A stretch of 64,000 nt of DNA from Argopecten irradians (Eukaryota; Mollusca; Bivalvia; Pectinida; Pectinidae), in NCBI RefSeq assembly GCF_041381155.1, contig NC_091142.1, positions 40,597,604 to 40,661,603 on the forward strand, in the 5' to 3' direction. Of this stretch, positions 18,401 to 23,961 are shown piece after piece. The notes under the pieces are model-generated. The model saw nothing but the letters and a program-made list of their open reading frames with translations. It was not told the DNA's origin and searched no databases. How positions within the stretch are numbered: position 1 is the stretch's first letter; each line of letters starts with the position of its first letter. Both the position numbers and the translations under genes were made by a program.

Positions 18401-20661
18401 TTGAATCAGCTGAACCAGATTTTGTTAATGTCTTGTTTTTAGTGAATGTGTTGAATCAGCGCTGAACCAGATTTTGTCAATGTCTTGTTTTCAGTGAATG
18501 CGTTGAATCAGCTGAACCAGATTTTGTTAATGTCTTGTCTTAAGTGAATGTGTTGAATCACCTGATCCAGATTTTGTTAATGTCTTGTTTTCAGTGAATG
18601 CTTTGAATCAGCTGAACCAGATTTTGTCAATGTCATATCTTAAGTGAATGCGTTGAATCAGCTGAACCAGATTTTGTTAATGTCTTGTTTTCAGTGAATG
18701 CGTTGAATCAGCTGAACCAGATTTTGTAAATGTCTTGTCTTAAGTGGATGCGTTGAATCAGCTGAACCAGATTTTGTTAATGTCTTGTTTTTAATGAATG
18801 CTTTGAATCAGCTGAACCAGATTTGGTTAATGTCTTGTTTTTAGTGAATGCGTTGAATCAGCTGAACCAGATTTTGTTAATGTCTTGTCTTAAGTGAATG
18901 TGTTGAATCAGTTGAACCAGATTTTGTTAATGTCTTGTTTTCAGTGAATGCGTTGAATCAGCTGAACCAGATTTTGTCAATGTCTTGTCTTAAGTGGATG
19001 CGTTGAATCAGCTGAACCAGATTTTGTCAATGTCTTGTCTTAAGTGAATGCGTTGAATCAGCTGAACCAGATTTTGTAAATGTCTTGTCTTAAGTGGATG
19101 CGTTGAATCAGCTGAACCAGATTTTGTTAATGTCTTGTTTTCAGTGAATGCGTTGAATCAGCTGAACCAGATTTTGTCAATGTCTTGTTTTCATTGAATG
19201 CATTGAATCAGCTGAACCAGATTTTGTTAATGTCTTGTTTTTAGTGAATGCGTTGAATCAGCTGAACCAGATTTTGTCAATATCTTGTTTTTAATGAATG
19301 CTTTGAATCAGCTGAACCAGATTTTGTTAATGTCTTGTTTTTAATGAATGCTTTGAATCAGCTGAACCAGATTTTGTCAATGTCTTGTTTTTAGTGAATG
19401 CTTTGAATCAGCTGAACCAGATTTTGTTAATGTCTTGTCTTAAGTGGATGCTTTGAATCAGCTGAACCAGATTTTGTAAATGTCTTGTTTTTAATTAATG
19501 CTTTGAATCAGCTGAACCAGATTTTGTTAATGTCTTGTTTTTAATGAATGCGTTGAATCAGCTGAACCAGATTTTGTTAATGTCTTGTTTTTAATGAATG
19601 CTTTGAATCAGCTGAACCAGATTTTGTTAATGTCTTGTTTTTAATGAATGCTTTGAATCAGCTGAACCAGATTTTGTTAATGTCTTGTTTTAAGTGGATG
19701 CGTTGAATCAGCTGAACCAGATTTTGTTAATGTCTTGTTTTTAATGAATGCTTTGAATCAGCTGAACCAGATTTTGTTAATGTCTTGTTTTTAATGAATG
19801 CTTTGAATCAGCTGAACCAGATTTTGTTAATGTCTTGTTTTCAGTGAATGCGTTAAATCAGCTGAACCAGATAAATCATATGAACCACCTGGCGATGCAG
19901 CAGCAGCCCCCGCGGATCATGGATCCACGCCTCCAGGGGATGAGGGGAGTTTATCCTACGGTGCCAAACCTCACACCTCGTAGTTCAGTCATTCCAACAA
20001 GCCTGGGTGTACCTGTTCGTACTCCCATGGGAGTTAATGTGGCCATCGGCAGGGCTGTATCTCCACACCCACCAACACAAAAACGTAAGTTTACTGGTAG
20101 TGTGAAAGGCAGATGCCATGGAAGGGTTACTAACATCAAAGTTGTTTCTGAAATTGTTTGTTAAATAAAAGAATGAGAATGGCTCTTTTTAAACCTGAGG
20201 GGACATAGTATGTTTGTTATGTCCTTTCATACCTTATATTGAAAATCCTTGTGACCTATGCCTCTCTGTCCTTTACTACATGGGACTTGAGTAGAACTTT
20301 AGTTCAAGCCCTGCTGTAAAAGGGGTGGGAGCATGTAGTGGTACCCATATTTTCTAAGACATTTCTGTATGTGTCCTTGGTTCATTTAGACAAGAGAAGT
20401 CACTTTAGCACAATCTATTTTTTTGTAGTAATAAACGGGCCAGTGTCACCTGGAATACCTATACACACCTCCATCCCATCAAGCCTCCTGAATGGGAACA
20501 ACAACATCACCAAACAAGACCCTAACCTTGCCAAGTGGTTTGGTACAGACGTCCTCAACAAACAACAGATGACATCGCTACCCCCCTTACCAGCTTCTGG
20601 TCAGAGGATGATGACCCTAGAGGAGATTGAACGCTGTCAGCAGCAAGCAGTCATTAATTGA
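341..20661 (+). CDS. EIF4ENIF1: EIF4ENIF1 (4E-T), eIF4E transporter; 20 exons, 5' partial
   Basis: 4E-T shuttles eIF4E and acts in P-bodies, where it links eIF4E to DDX6, LSM14 and PAT1 in translational repression and mRNA decay. About 1381 residues are visible, more than the whole vertebrate protein (about 985), because of Q/P/M-rich expansion. Recognisable blocks in order: DPKERLKEE and LSPQRRSFGTGCHVT (residues ~1-29), RRIGSGRI and an RD/RE-rich tract (~53-129), EDEPEWF with the IEL motif TIELRGF and the FDF motif IFDFNEFF (Cup-homology region, DDX6 binding), SRFSQWFG, TVAELEADMN, GDLTAFNKL, RVPSPQELIAHTQAIMQ, AFTPTSVMKKMHSDK, and the C-terminal LAKWFGTDVL with LEEIER. Exons: 341-494, 1311-1545, 1968-2004, 2260-2448, 2706-2914, 3387-3573, 4033-4248, 4474-4590, 4872-5389, 5760-5894, 6164-6548, 10316-10422, 12137-12285, 13709-13814, 14102-14210, 14761-15008, 15326-15491, 15886-16293, 19845-20084, 20429-20661. 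All phases agree. Family identity rests on recalled vertebrate 4E-T motifs, not a search. The eIF4E-binding motif should lie upstream of the window. Confidence 0.95.
495..1310 (+). other. EIF4ENIF1 intron carrying the 78-bp array
   Basis: Intron between exons a and b. Apart from the minisatellite at 647-1262, nothing coding is apparent. The long open frames on both strands here come from the repeat. Confidence 0.85.
647..1262. repeat. 78-bp minisatellite, about 8 copies, intronic
   Basis: The unit starts at tatcaaccattgatttaca and repeats every 78 bases with very few substitutions (one copy has attaat for attgat, one ttttct for tttcct). Because 78 is a multiple of three and the unit lacks stops in one frame on each strand, both strands stay open: a 26-residue repeat beginning YQPLIYTVLCRG on + and MVDNGLNLHIGK on -. 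It ends 48 bases before the acceptor of exon b. The near identity suggests recent expansion or active homogenisation. Confidence 0.95.
1311..1545 (+). CDS. EIF4ENIF1: EIF4ENIF1 exon b, RD/RE-rich
   Basis: Acceptor tgtttttag|gggacc, donor aatcgg|gtaaga. It encodes RGPRRIGSGRIQLDRDRGE and then a long alternating Arg/Asp/Glu tract ending GFRREFDDRENR. The vertebrate protein has the same GGRRIGSGRI followed by an RDRD-rich stretch and RFRREFGD. Phase 2 in, phase 0 out. Confidence 0.93.
1546..1967 (+). other. EIF4ENIF1 intron, nothing else seen
   Basis: AT-rich intron; no repeat or open frame of interest. Confidence 0.8.
1968..2004 (+). CDS. EIF4ENIF1: EIF4ENIF1 micro-exon c (37 nt)
   Basis: Acceptor acttttgcag|agagac, donor gatg|gtaagt. 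It encodes RDFGNRHFTSRD plus one base. I infer it from good splice sites and because it is the piece that brings exon b (phase 0) into the frame of exon d (phase 1). It is too short for open-frame detection. Confidence 0.85.
2260..2448 (+). CDS. EIF4ENIF1: EIF4ENIF1 exon d, IEL motif
   Basis: Acceptor atgtaacag|tgcgac; donor actggag|gtgtgt, chosen among three nearby GTs because only this one keeps frame with exon e. It encodes VRRKDYHQEDEPEWFTEGP then the IEL motif DTIELRGFE, which in 4E-T contacts DDX6. An acidic tract follows where human 4E-T has a basic nuclear-localisation stretch. Confidence 0.9.
2706..2914 (+). CDS. EIF4ENIF1: EIF4ENIF1 exon e, FDF motif
   Basis: Acceptor ttattttcag|agaatcc, donor ttaaat|gtaagt. 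It encodes a Ser-rich region ending SNIFDFNEFFKIDNLPGLN, the FDF half of the Cup-homology domain that binds DDX6. A second possible acceptor (tgtttccag at about 2757) could give a shorter exon. Confidence 0.92.
2915..3386 (+). other. EIF4ENIF1 intron, nothing else seen
   Basis: AT-rich, with no repeat or coding signal. Confidence 0.8.
3387..3573 (+). CDS. EIF4ENIF1: EIF4ENIF1 exon f, SRFSQWFG and SRHN repeats
   Basis: Acceptor cattgtag|caagag, donor caacg|gtaaga. It encodes QEGPIASADIPVVQSRFSQW and so on. SRFSQWFG is the counterpart of vertebrate SRFSRWF, directly after the FDF motif. Four tandem copies of SRHN/NSRH follow, coded by a small 12-base repeat. Confidence 0.92.
3574..4032 (+). 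other. EIF4ENIF1 intron with a 48-bp tandem duplication
   Basis: Contains a two-copy direct repeat at about 3797-3889; otherwise unremarkable. Confidence 0.8.
3797..3889. repeat. 48-bp tandem duplication
   Basis: The segment tacacttaaatt...catgagtcgg occurs twice back to back, with a few differences (tagagcgca versus ttagtgca). Confidence 0.85.
4033..4248 (+). CDS. EIF4ENIF1: EIF4ENIF1 exon g
   Basis: Acceptor tctatcacag|acctcc, donor gaagta|gtaagt. It encodes DLLGGNRSPNISSPSPDQP and then PAN/TFADKP and NKDAIAPILSTIFQNSQEKQ. The frame closes with both neighbours. Confidence 0.9.
4474..4590 (+). CDS. EIF4ENIF1: EIF4ENIF1 exon h
   Basis: Acceptor gctttacag|caagca, donor cctttaa|gtgagt. It encodes TSSNFSTQDAEIQLKALLFG then KKDSTPSSGTASPGMGSPL. 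Phase 1 on both sides. Confidence 0.88.
4872..5389 (+). CDS. EIF4ENIF1: EIF4ENIF1 exon i, TVAELEADM block and Q/P/H-rich tract
   Basis: Acceptor tgcttacag|atgtac; donor after aagatg (gtggta) or three bases later (gtattt), both phase 0. It encodes PGRAKTVAELEADMNQRSSR, a long Gln/Pro/His/Met low-complexity region, and GDLTAFNKLLSLMKAGAAAA, which corresponds to vertebrate GDMTAFNKLVSTMKASG. Confidence 0.92.
5390..5759 (+). other. EIF4ENIF1 intron, nothing else seen
   Basis: AT-rich intron without repeats. Confidence 0.8.
5760..5894 (+). CDS. EIF4ENIF1: EIF4ENIF1 exon j
   Basis: Acceptor tgtgatag|gttggc, donor ttccag|gtgaga. Proline/methionine-rich, ending with six alanines and QNEFFQ. 45 codons, phase 0 on both sides, so skipping it would keep the frame. 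Confidence 0.88.
6164..6548 (+). CDS. EIF4ENIF1: EIF4ENIF1 exon k, Q/P-rich
   Basis: Acceptor aacttccag|gcatta, donor catca|gtaagt. It encodes ALQRNKEQQLQIRHQTMNQM and so on, NDPIINFIKQNPTIITKPAS and PRAPSPSTGLMGQNLLSQPP. Serine-proline motifs are frequent, as in the vertebrate RAPSPP/IPSPIG region. Confidence 0.92.
6549..8203 (+). other. EIF4ENIF1 large intron, left part
   Basis: AT-rich intron. The open frames here (for example 7630-7947 on the minus strand) show no family features. No repeat recognised. Confidence 0.7.
8204..9250 (+). mobile_element. AGCTCACC-family dispersed repeat, copy 1
   Basis: Begins tagctcacctggtctgaagg and ends with a short hairpin (AGGCCC TCT GGGCCT) followed by cttgt. 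The interior holds about five ~158-bp tandem units, each starting near gcatccttatagggtgggg and containing ggtcaatttggctatttcca. A second copy lies inverted at 52053-52798. The terminal hairpin and lack of inverted repeats recall Helitron-type or other non-autonomous elements with internal tandem units, but the class is not proven. Confidence 0.8.
8320..9110 (+). repeat. ~158-bp tandem units inside the AGCTCACC element
   Basis: gcatcctta recurs near 8324, 8482, 8640, 8793 and 8951. The units differ by scattered substitutions, so they are older than the minisatellites elsewhere in the window. Confidence 0.8.
9251..10315 (+). other. EIF4ENIF1 large intron, right part
   Basis: No gene or clear repeat seen. 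Confidence 0.7.
10316..10422 (+). CDS. EIF4ENIF1: EIF4ENIF1 exon l, SAPSPINP block
   Basis: Acceptor tgtgtttcag|tgtttg, donor ctcaca|gtaagt. It encodes MFGQQPPMHLSAPSPINPSQ then MGQSSSITVPAGTTLT. FGQ..H..APSPI is similar to a conserved 4E-T segment. Confidence 0.9.
10550..11332 (+). mobile_element. GTCACCCTAACGAAG-family dispersed repeat with internal tandem units
   Basis: The left end reads tatgtcaccctaacgaagtt. From about 10745 the sequence consists of ~124-bp units, each containing ccaagatggctgctggccca, cttcctgttttcagg and ggggttttaagggatgg (starts near 10760, 10888, 11012, 11138), decaying to the right. The MITE at 11333-11694 interrupts it, and a remnant (agggatgcc...) resumes after 11694. 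Non-autonomous; no coding capacity. Confidence 0.7.
11333..11694. mobile_element. MITE with TTAA flanks (piggyBac-like), nested
   Basis: Terminal inverted repeats of about 20 bp: agatgctccaccgccgacag on the left and its near-complement ending cagcggtggagcatct on the right (22 of 24 positions match when the flank is included). Both ends are bordered by TTAA, the target duplication of piggyBac-type transposons. The 360-bp interior is AT-rich and non-coding. Confidence 0.75.
11769..11870 (-). mobile_element. Fragment of the GCGCGTATAGTGCGCA element, inverted
   Basis: Matches, in reverse complement, the right end of the complete element at 12311-13489: gtatagtgcac, ataaattatcaaatgaaa, ggggtgcgc...acgcaggtacaaggcatggcc, and gtcctgggtcatgatcac. 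It is a solo end left from another insertion only 440 bp away. Confidence 0.75.
12137..12285 (+). CDS. EIF4ENIF1: EIF4ENIF1 exon m, coiled segment
   Basis: Acceptor tgtgttacag|tcaaca, donor gacag|gttggt. It encodes STATIRPPVVPRVPSPQELI and then AHTQAIMQTALLKKQLEDQR, a charged, probably helical block that is well conserved in 4E-T proteins. A transposon inserted only 25 bp past its donor. Confidence 0.93.
12311..13489. mobile_element. 1.18-kb DNA transposon with 29-bp terminal inverted repeats
   Basis: The left end ataccgtatttttgcgcgta continues tagtgcgca; the right end is the exact inverse (tgcgcactatacgcgc...acggtat). Outside the repeats the flanks are not duplicated beyond TA, consistent with a TA-target element. 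The interior has no transposase frame, so it is non-autonomous. It sits in an EIF4ENIF1 intron. Confidence 0.85.
13709..13814 (+). CDS. EIF4ENIF1: EIF4ENIF1 exon n
   Basis: Acceptor tcttacag|ggccaa, donor ccaaag|gtatgt. It encodes (R)AKSPNPTTPMKPTSCNVSQ, then MSLATSPACQTPK. Corresponds to the TKSPAPV segment of vertebrate 4E-T. Confidence 0.9.
14102..14210 (+). CDS. EIF4ENIF1: EIF4ENIF1 exon o, FTPTSVMKKM motif
   Basis: Acceptor ttcttgcag|ccatca, donor aaaatg|gtaagt. It encodes PSVTAAFTPTSVMKKMHSDK then a charged tail. Vertebrate 4E-T has SFTPTSVIRKMYESK here, a short conserved motif in the region reported to bind PAT1-family proteins (recalled, not checked). Confidence 0.95.
14211..14760 (+). 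other. EIF4ENIF1 intron, nothing else seen
   Basis: AT-rich, no repeat. Confidence 0.8.
14761..15008 (+). CDS. EIF4ENIF1: EIF4ENIF1 exon p
   Basis: Acceptor actgtttcag|aaaccc, donor gatgtg|gtaggt. It encodes ETLAPVKQIVPQDNSQSAVD and a Ser/Met-rich region ending DLNIPGINSIAASLAGHHDV. Phase 1 in, phase 0 out. Confidence 0.9.
15326..15491 (+). CDS. EIF4ENIF1: EIF4ENIF1 exon q
   Basis: Acceptor cccttgcag|tctgta, donor tcaaag|gtaggc. It encodes SVSLAEQLSQLSTPSSGQQK and so on, ending TPGRPIVK. Confidence 0.9.
15492..15885 (+). other. EIF4ENIF1 intron, nothing else seen
   Basis: No repeat or coding signal. Confidence 0.8.
15886..16293 (+). CDS. EIF4ENIF1: EIF4ENIF1 exon r, LLMQQMLQSG block
   Basis: Acceptor ttcccgccag|gcatca, donor gccagag|gtacag. 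136 codons, Pro/Ser/Thr-rich, with PMGAQYGIPITGRIPVQQAM and NPLLMQQMLQSGISPTAAAR. The last resembles vertebrate LVQRMLAQGVHP, a helix-like block in the C-terminal third. Its downstream partner exon s carries the amplified splice acceptor. Confidence 0.93.
16507..16592. repeat. 43-bp tandem duplication
   Basis: acgatttaacttctgtgaaa...cagtatattagt occurs twice in direct succession with no difference over about 42 bases. Confidence 0.9.
16814..17867. mobile_element. Insertion bounded by 14-bp inverted repeats, inside the splice-acceptor array
   Basis: Left end cagacatgttaacc and right end ggttaacatgtctg are exact inverse copies. Near the ends, aaaagcggtag occurs in direct orientation (left once, right at least twice). 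The element separates one splice-site unit (16765-16810) from the main array. An open frame at 17707-17853 (48 residues, starting MAAPTDYENSEIGRKKN) lies near the right end; I cannot assign it. Transposon class unknown. Confidence 0.6.
17868..19844 (+). repeat. 50-bp minisatellite made of the exon s splice acceptor, about 40 units
   Basis: The unit, read from the exon boundary, is tgaatgcgttgaatcagctg, aaccagattttgttaatgtc, ttgttttcag. The first 26 bases are the start of exon s (codons for NALNQLNQ) and the last part is its polypyrimidine tract and AG. The final unit is the genuine acceptor at 19844/19845. By eye, 8 upstream units keep CAG, 6 have TAG, 10 AAG, and 15 have lost the AG (mostly ttaatg or ttatg). 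TTAAT in most units resembles a branch site. 50 is not a multiple of three. Confidence 0.97.
19845..20084 (+). CDS. EIF4ENIF1: EIF4ENIF1 exon s (its start is amplified upstream)
   Basis: Acceptor cttgttttcag|tgaatg, donor aaaaac|gtaagt. It encodes VNALNQLNQINHMNHLAMQQ, then PRIMDPRLQGMRGVYPTVPN and a Pro/Val-rich end. The first 26 bases match the minisatellite unit except gttaaat for gttgaat. Exon s is identified by frame (phase 1 in and out) and by continuing the C-terminal 4E-T composition. Confidence 0.93.
20085..20428 (+). other. Last EIF4ENIF1 intron
   Basis: No repeat or other signal. It ends in tttttttgtag. Confidence 0.8.
20429..20661 (+). CDS. EIF4ENIF1: EIF4ENIF1 last exon t, LAKWFGTDVL motif and stop
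   Basis: Acceptor ttttttgtag|taataa. It encodes INGPVSPGIPIHTSIPSSLL, then NLAKWFGTDVLNKQQM and MTLEEIERCQQQAVIN, stop TGA at 20659-20661. Vertebrate 4E-T ends GLAKWFGSDVLQQPLPSMPA followed by VDELEYRQ, a C-terminal region known to bind LSM14. This exon is the firmest single piece of evidence for gene identity. Confidence 0.97.
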
Positions 20662-22300
20662 TGTTAGAATTGAGACGTTTTATGACAGGTAGACAACGCC
20701 ACTGTTCTGTGTTGTAAATATTCCTGTAGAATCTTGATGCGTTCTAGTGTCGTGTGGTTTGTACACAAGTGATTATGTTTGAAGAATTTTTTCGTATGTT
20801 TAATCATAAACCAAAAGTACAATTACTGTAAAAGATTTCCAGAGTTTGAGCTGTAAGGCAGAAATAGACTTGGAAAAATATGTGATCTCATGTATCCATA
20901 CATTAACTACAAGGTTCTAGTATTGATGTAGTTGTGACCTTTATTTTCTACCTCTTATGACCTTCAAATTTTACATAAAAACCTCCCTAAGGTAAAATCA
21001 TAATAGAGGCTACCTTATGTGAGAAGTTTGTTTCTATTGTAATCTGGAACTTAACGACCTAAAACAACTTCATTGTTTATAATTTTTCAGTTTTATTGTT
21101 CAGGAATTAAATTTTTGTCAATTCATATCTGATAAAATAGATGTAATAGCCATCATTTAAAATTATGTTTTGATTATAATAAATATATTAAGTCTTTATA
21201 TAATCGTCAAATACACTGTTATTCCACTAAAACTTTGATATAAAGAATATCCCATATATCTTTATCACTATTTTAGAAATCAGGCTTTGTGAAAAGCTGT
21301 AGCCATTTGTATTTTGTTTATATGTTCACATCTCATGTGTGATGCCATTATATTAAATTCATTTAGTGATAAAGCGTTATCCAAATGTGCCAAGATTATG
21401 ACTGCTATATATGAAAGGGTAGGCAGTCATACAGATTGTATATATAAATGTATATGTGAGGAAAGGGCTTGATGTAGACTCCCTAGTAAAATATCGACAG
21501 CGGAAGACTACTGCATGTTAAAATCATATTGATGTTTGACAAGGTTTTGGTGTTAACATATATGGCTGTAGTGGCTTCATCTTTCTTTAATTAACCTTAT
21601 GCCTAATGCACTGCCATACGATGATGCTTATAGATTGCTTCAGTTTTTTCAGTATTATGCAAAACTGGTTCACTCCCCATTCACTTTGATGAGATTTAAA
21701 TTTTGCAGAGATTTAACAGCAATAGAAATTGTGTTTACGGAATTGGTTTACTGTGTATTAGATATTTACATTTTCTATGTTTCCTAAAATAAGATGTAGA
21801 TATATTGTTTAAGGTAATATGTAATAGAAGAGTTTAAACTAGAATTACTATTAGTATTAAATGTATTTATTTGTTTAAAAAATCATACATTTGACCAGCC
21901 ATTGTATTATTGAGCTAAGTTAGCTTACCTTTATCATTTTAACTGTTGATATAAGACAGAATTACACATTCACAGAATGGTCACTTTTTCATGTCCTAAA
22001 ATTTTGGCATAATTTCACAACAGACCTCCAAGACAAATTCAGATATATTTAACATGCAAACACATCTTTGAACTGGGGATTTCAGTGGATTATTGATCTA
22101 ACCAGGGTTCAAGTTGTATTGTTCAGGGATTTATTTTGGAGACGAGTTGAGTTATGTAAAGTTGTAGGCTATTTATGTAGATTTTCGACACATATTTTGG
22201 AGAAGAACTATTTAGGCCTGGAACTGGCAGAGTTGATATGTAGCTCGTTCGTATAGATGTTGACGTGTAAATAAAAGCTTTTCTCATTTTGTATTGATAT
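20662..22300 (+). other. EIF4ENIF1: EIF4ENIF1 3' UTR (inferred)
   Basis: AT-rich, without coding features. A canonical AATAAA at 22270-22275 is a reasonable poly(A) signal; a second lies at 22792-22797. The end is therefore uncertain without transcript data. Confidence 0.6.
22270..22275 (+). terminator. Candidate poly(A) signal AATAAA for EIF4ENIF1
   Basis: gtgtaaataaaagcttttct, about 1.6 kb after the stop codon, followed by T/G-rich sequence. Confidence 0.5.
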
Positions 22301-23383
22301 CCATTTCATGTACATTTTTCATTATGACTTGACAAGTGAATACGTATTTAAATTTGAACGTTGATAGACAACAAAGGAACCTGGTAAACATACTACTGTG
22401 TCGTTTTTGTTCTTTTTTGTTTTCCTTTTGAATGTGAATAGTTCTATTTGTGTGTGTAAAAAGCATCTTGCATTAAACTCGTGTTGAAATTATGTGTAAA
22501 AAAATGTTGCTCATTGTTCTTTTTTATATAAATATTTTTCCTCTTTTCTATATTTTATTTATTTTTCCTTCACTGTTTGTAAATAAGTTGATAGACACCT
22601 TTCCTGTAGTCGACTTTTCTCTGTAATGTACACCAGAAAGTTCACCTTAAAATGTTTGTAATTATCACTTTTATTCAGATATATATGGGTATCTTTATTG
22701 AAATTGTATTTTTATCACAACTTAAAAAAGCGCTAACATTTTCAAATTTGTTGTAAATAGAACCTCAAACATAAGAAGTTTAACATTATATAATAAATAT
22801 TGCCGATGCATATCATGTAGTGCTATGCCGTGTTTGTTTCTAACTAGTCAAGGGTTTCACTCATCACTTGCTTGTACTCCCGACGCCATCATTCACCATA
22901 CTGTATATTAATTTCATCTTTTATGTGCTTAAAGTTGATGTTTGTTCCTAGTTATAAGCAGCAAAACAAATAAACAAATAAATATTAATGATTATGAAAC
23001 TTGTATGATTTACTTGTATAAATGACAGTGCTGTTTTGATTGTTAATATTTGATATTTTTTTCTCGTTATTATTTTTGTGTTTTTTGTACAGTAATATGC
23101 ACAGTTCTGGGTCCAACCTAGATTAATTGGTGTCTTTTTTCTCACTGTTACTCCTTCATTGTCTTGTTGTCGTATAAAAATGGTGCAATGAAAACATGTT
23201 TTGATATGTCCATATAATAATAGTTTTATTTTTCTTAGATTTAAATGTAGTTCGTCCATCTTGGCAGTAGAATGGCTTATATGTACTTGAAGTGATGATG
23301 TGTACTTTCCACTTTCAACAATTTTCGACAGAAACGGTGAACTTCGAATTCCTTTTGATTTTTGTTCTTTTCTTAAAAAATGA

Positions 23384-23449
23384 ATAGTGATGAAAAAGAG
23401 AAGAAAAGAAGAAAAGAAGAAAAAGGGGGGGGGGGGGGAGAGAGAAAAA
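23384..23449 (+). repeat. Purine-only tract with G run
   Basis: A/G-rich stretch (gaaaagaagaaaagaagaaa) followed by about 14 G and gagagaga. A simple-sequence feature near the likely end of the EIF4ENIF1 transcript. Confidence 0.85.
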
Positions 23450-23915
23450 ATATGCAATGCTTTGAAGTTAAAATGTTAAAAAGAATATATTCAATTTCTT
23501 GTAAATTAAATCTTAAAATAGATGACACCCATATTGATTCCACTTCAAAAACCAAAACTGATGTCATATTCAATTGCAAGGAATGACAAATAAAAATACA
23601 CGTAGTTAGACGTTAAGAAGAAGTATATCCGTAGAAAGTTTGTTTTGTAAAGGAATTGTTGGATTCATTTATTTCAAGGAAGTTGGGAAACATTCCAAAT
23701 ACAAAGTAAATGCTATCAGGCATGTTTGTGGTGTATGTATTAGTGTGTGTGGTTGTCAGTGGTCTGTACATGTCCACACTTTGTTGTCCTGTAGTGTGGC
23801 CGTGTTGCTCTCCGCCTCACCCTTCACATGTTTTACATCCCTTCACTTAATAATGTTCTTGTTCTTGTTAGGGAAATCTACATACATTGTTTATATGCAT
23901 TCATTGTCCATGGGT

Positions 23916-23961
23916 GGGGGGGGGGGGGGGGGGGGGTTCCCCCCCCCCCCCCCCCCCCCCC
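23916..23961. repeat. Poly-G / TT / poly-C hairpin
   Basis: About 21 G, then TT, then about 23 C: a perfect G:C inverted repeat. Either a true G/C foldback or an assembly or basecalling artefact at a homopolymer. Confidence 0.85.

Larger units (their letters stand above)
16294..19844 (+). other. EIF4ENIF1 intron with the amplified 3' splice site
   Basis: Contains a 43-bp tandem duplication at 16507-16592, an isolated copy of the splice-site unit at about 16765-16810, an inserted element at 16814-17867, and the 50-bp array at 17868-19844 that runs directly into the acceptor of exon s. Confidence 0.9.

Noticed and set aside
22948..23457. 169-codon minus-strand frame with a hydrophobic start
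   Set aside because: Overlaps the homopurine tract; low complexity, with no domain or splice support.
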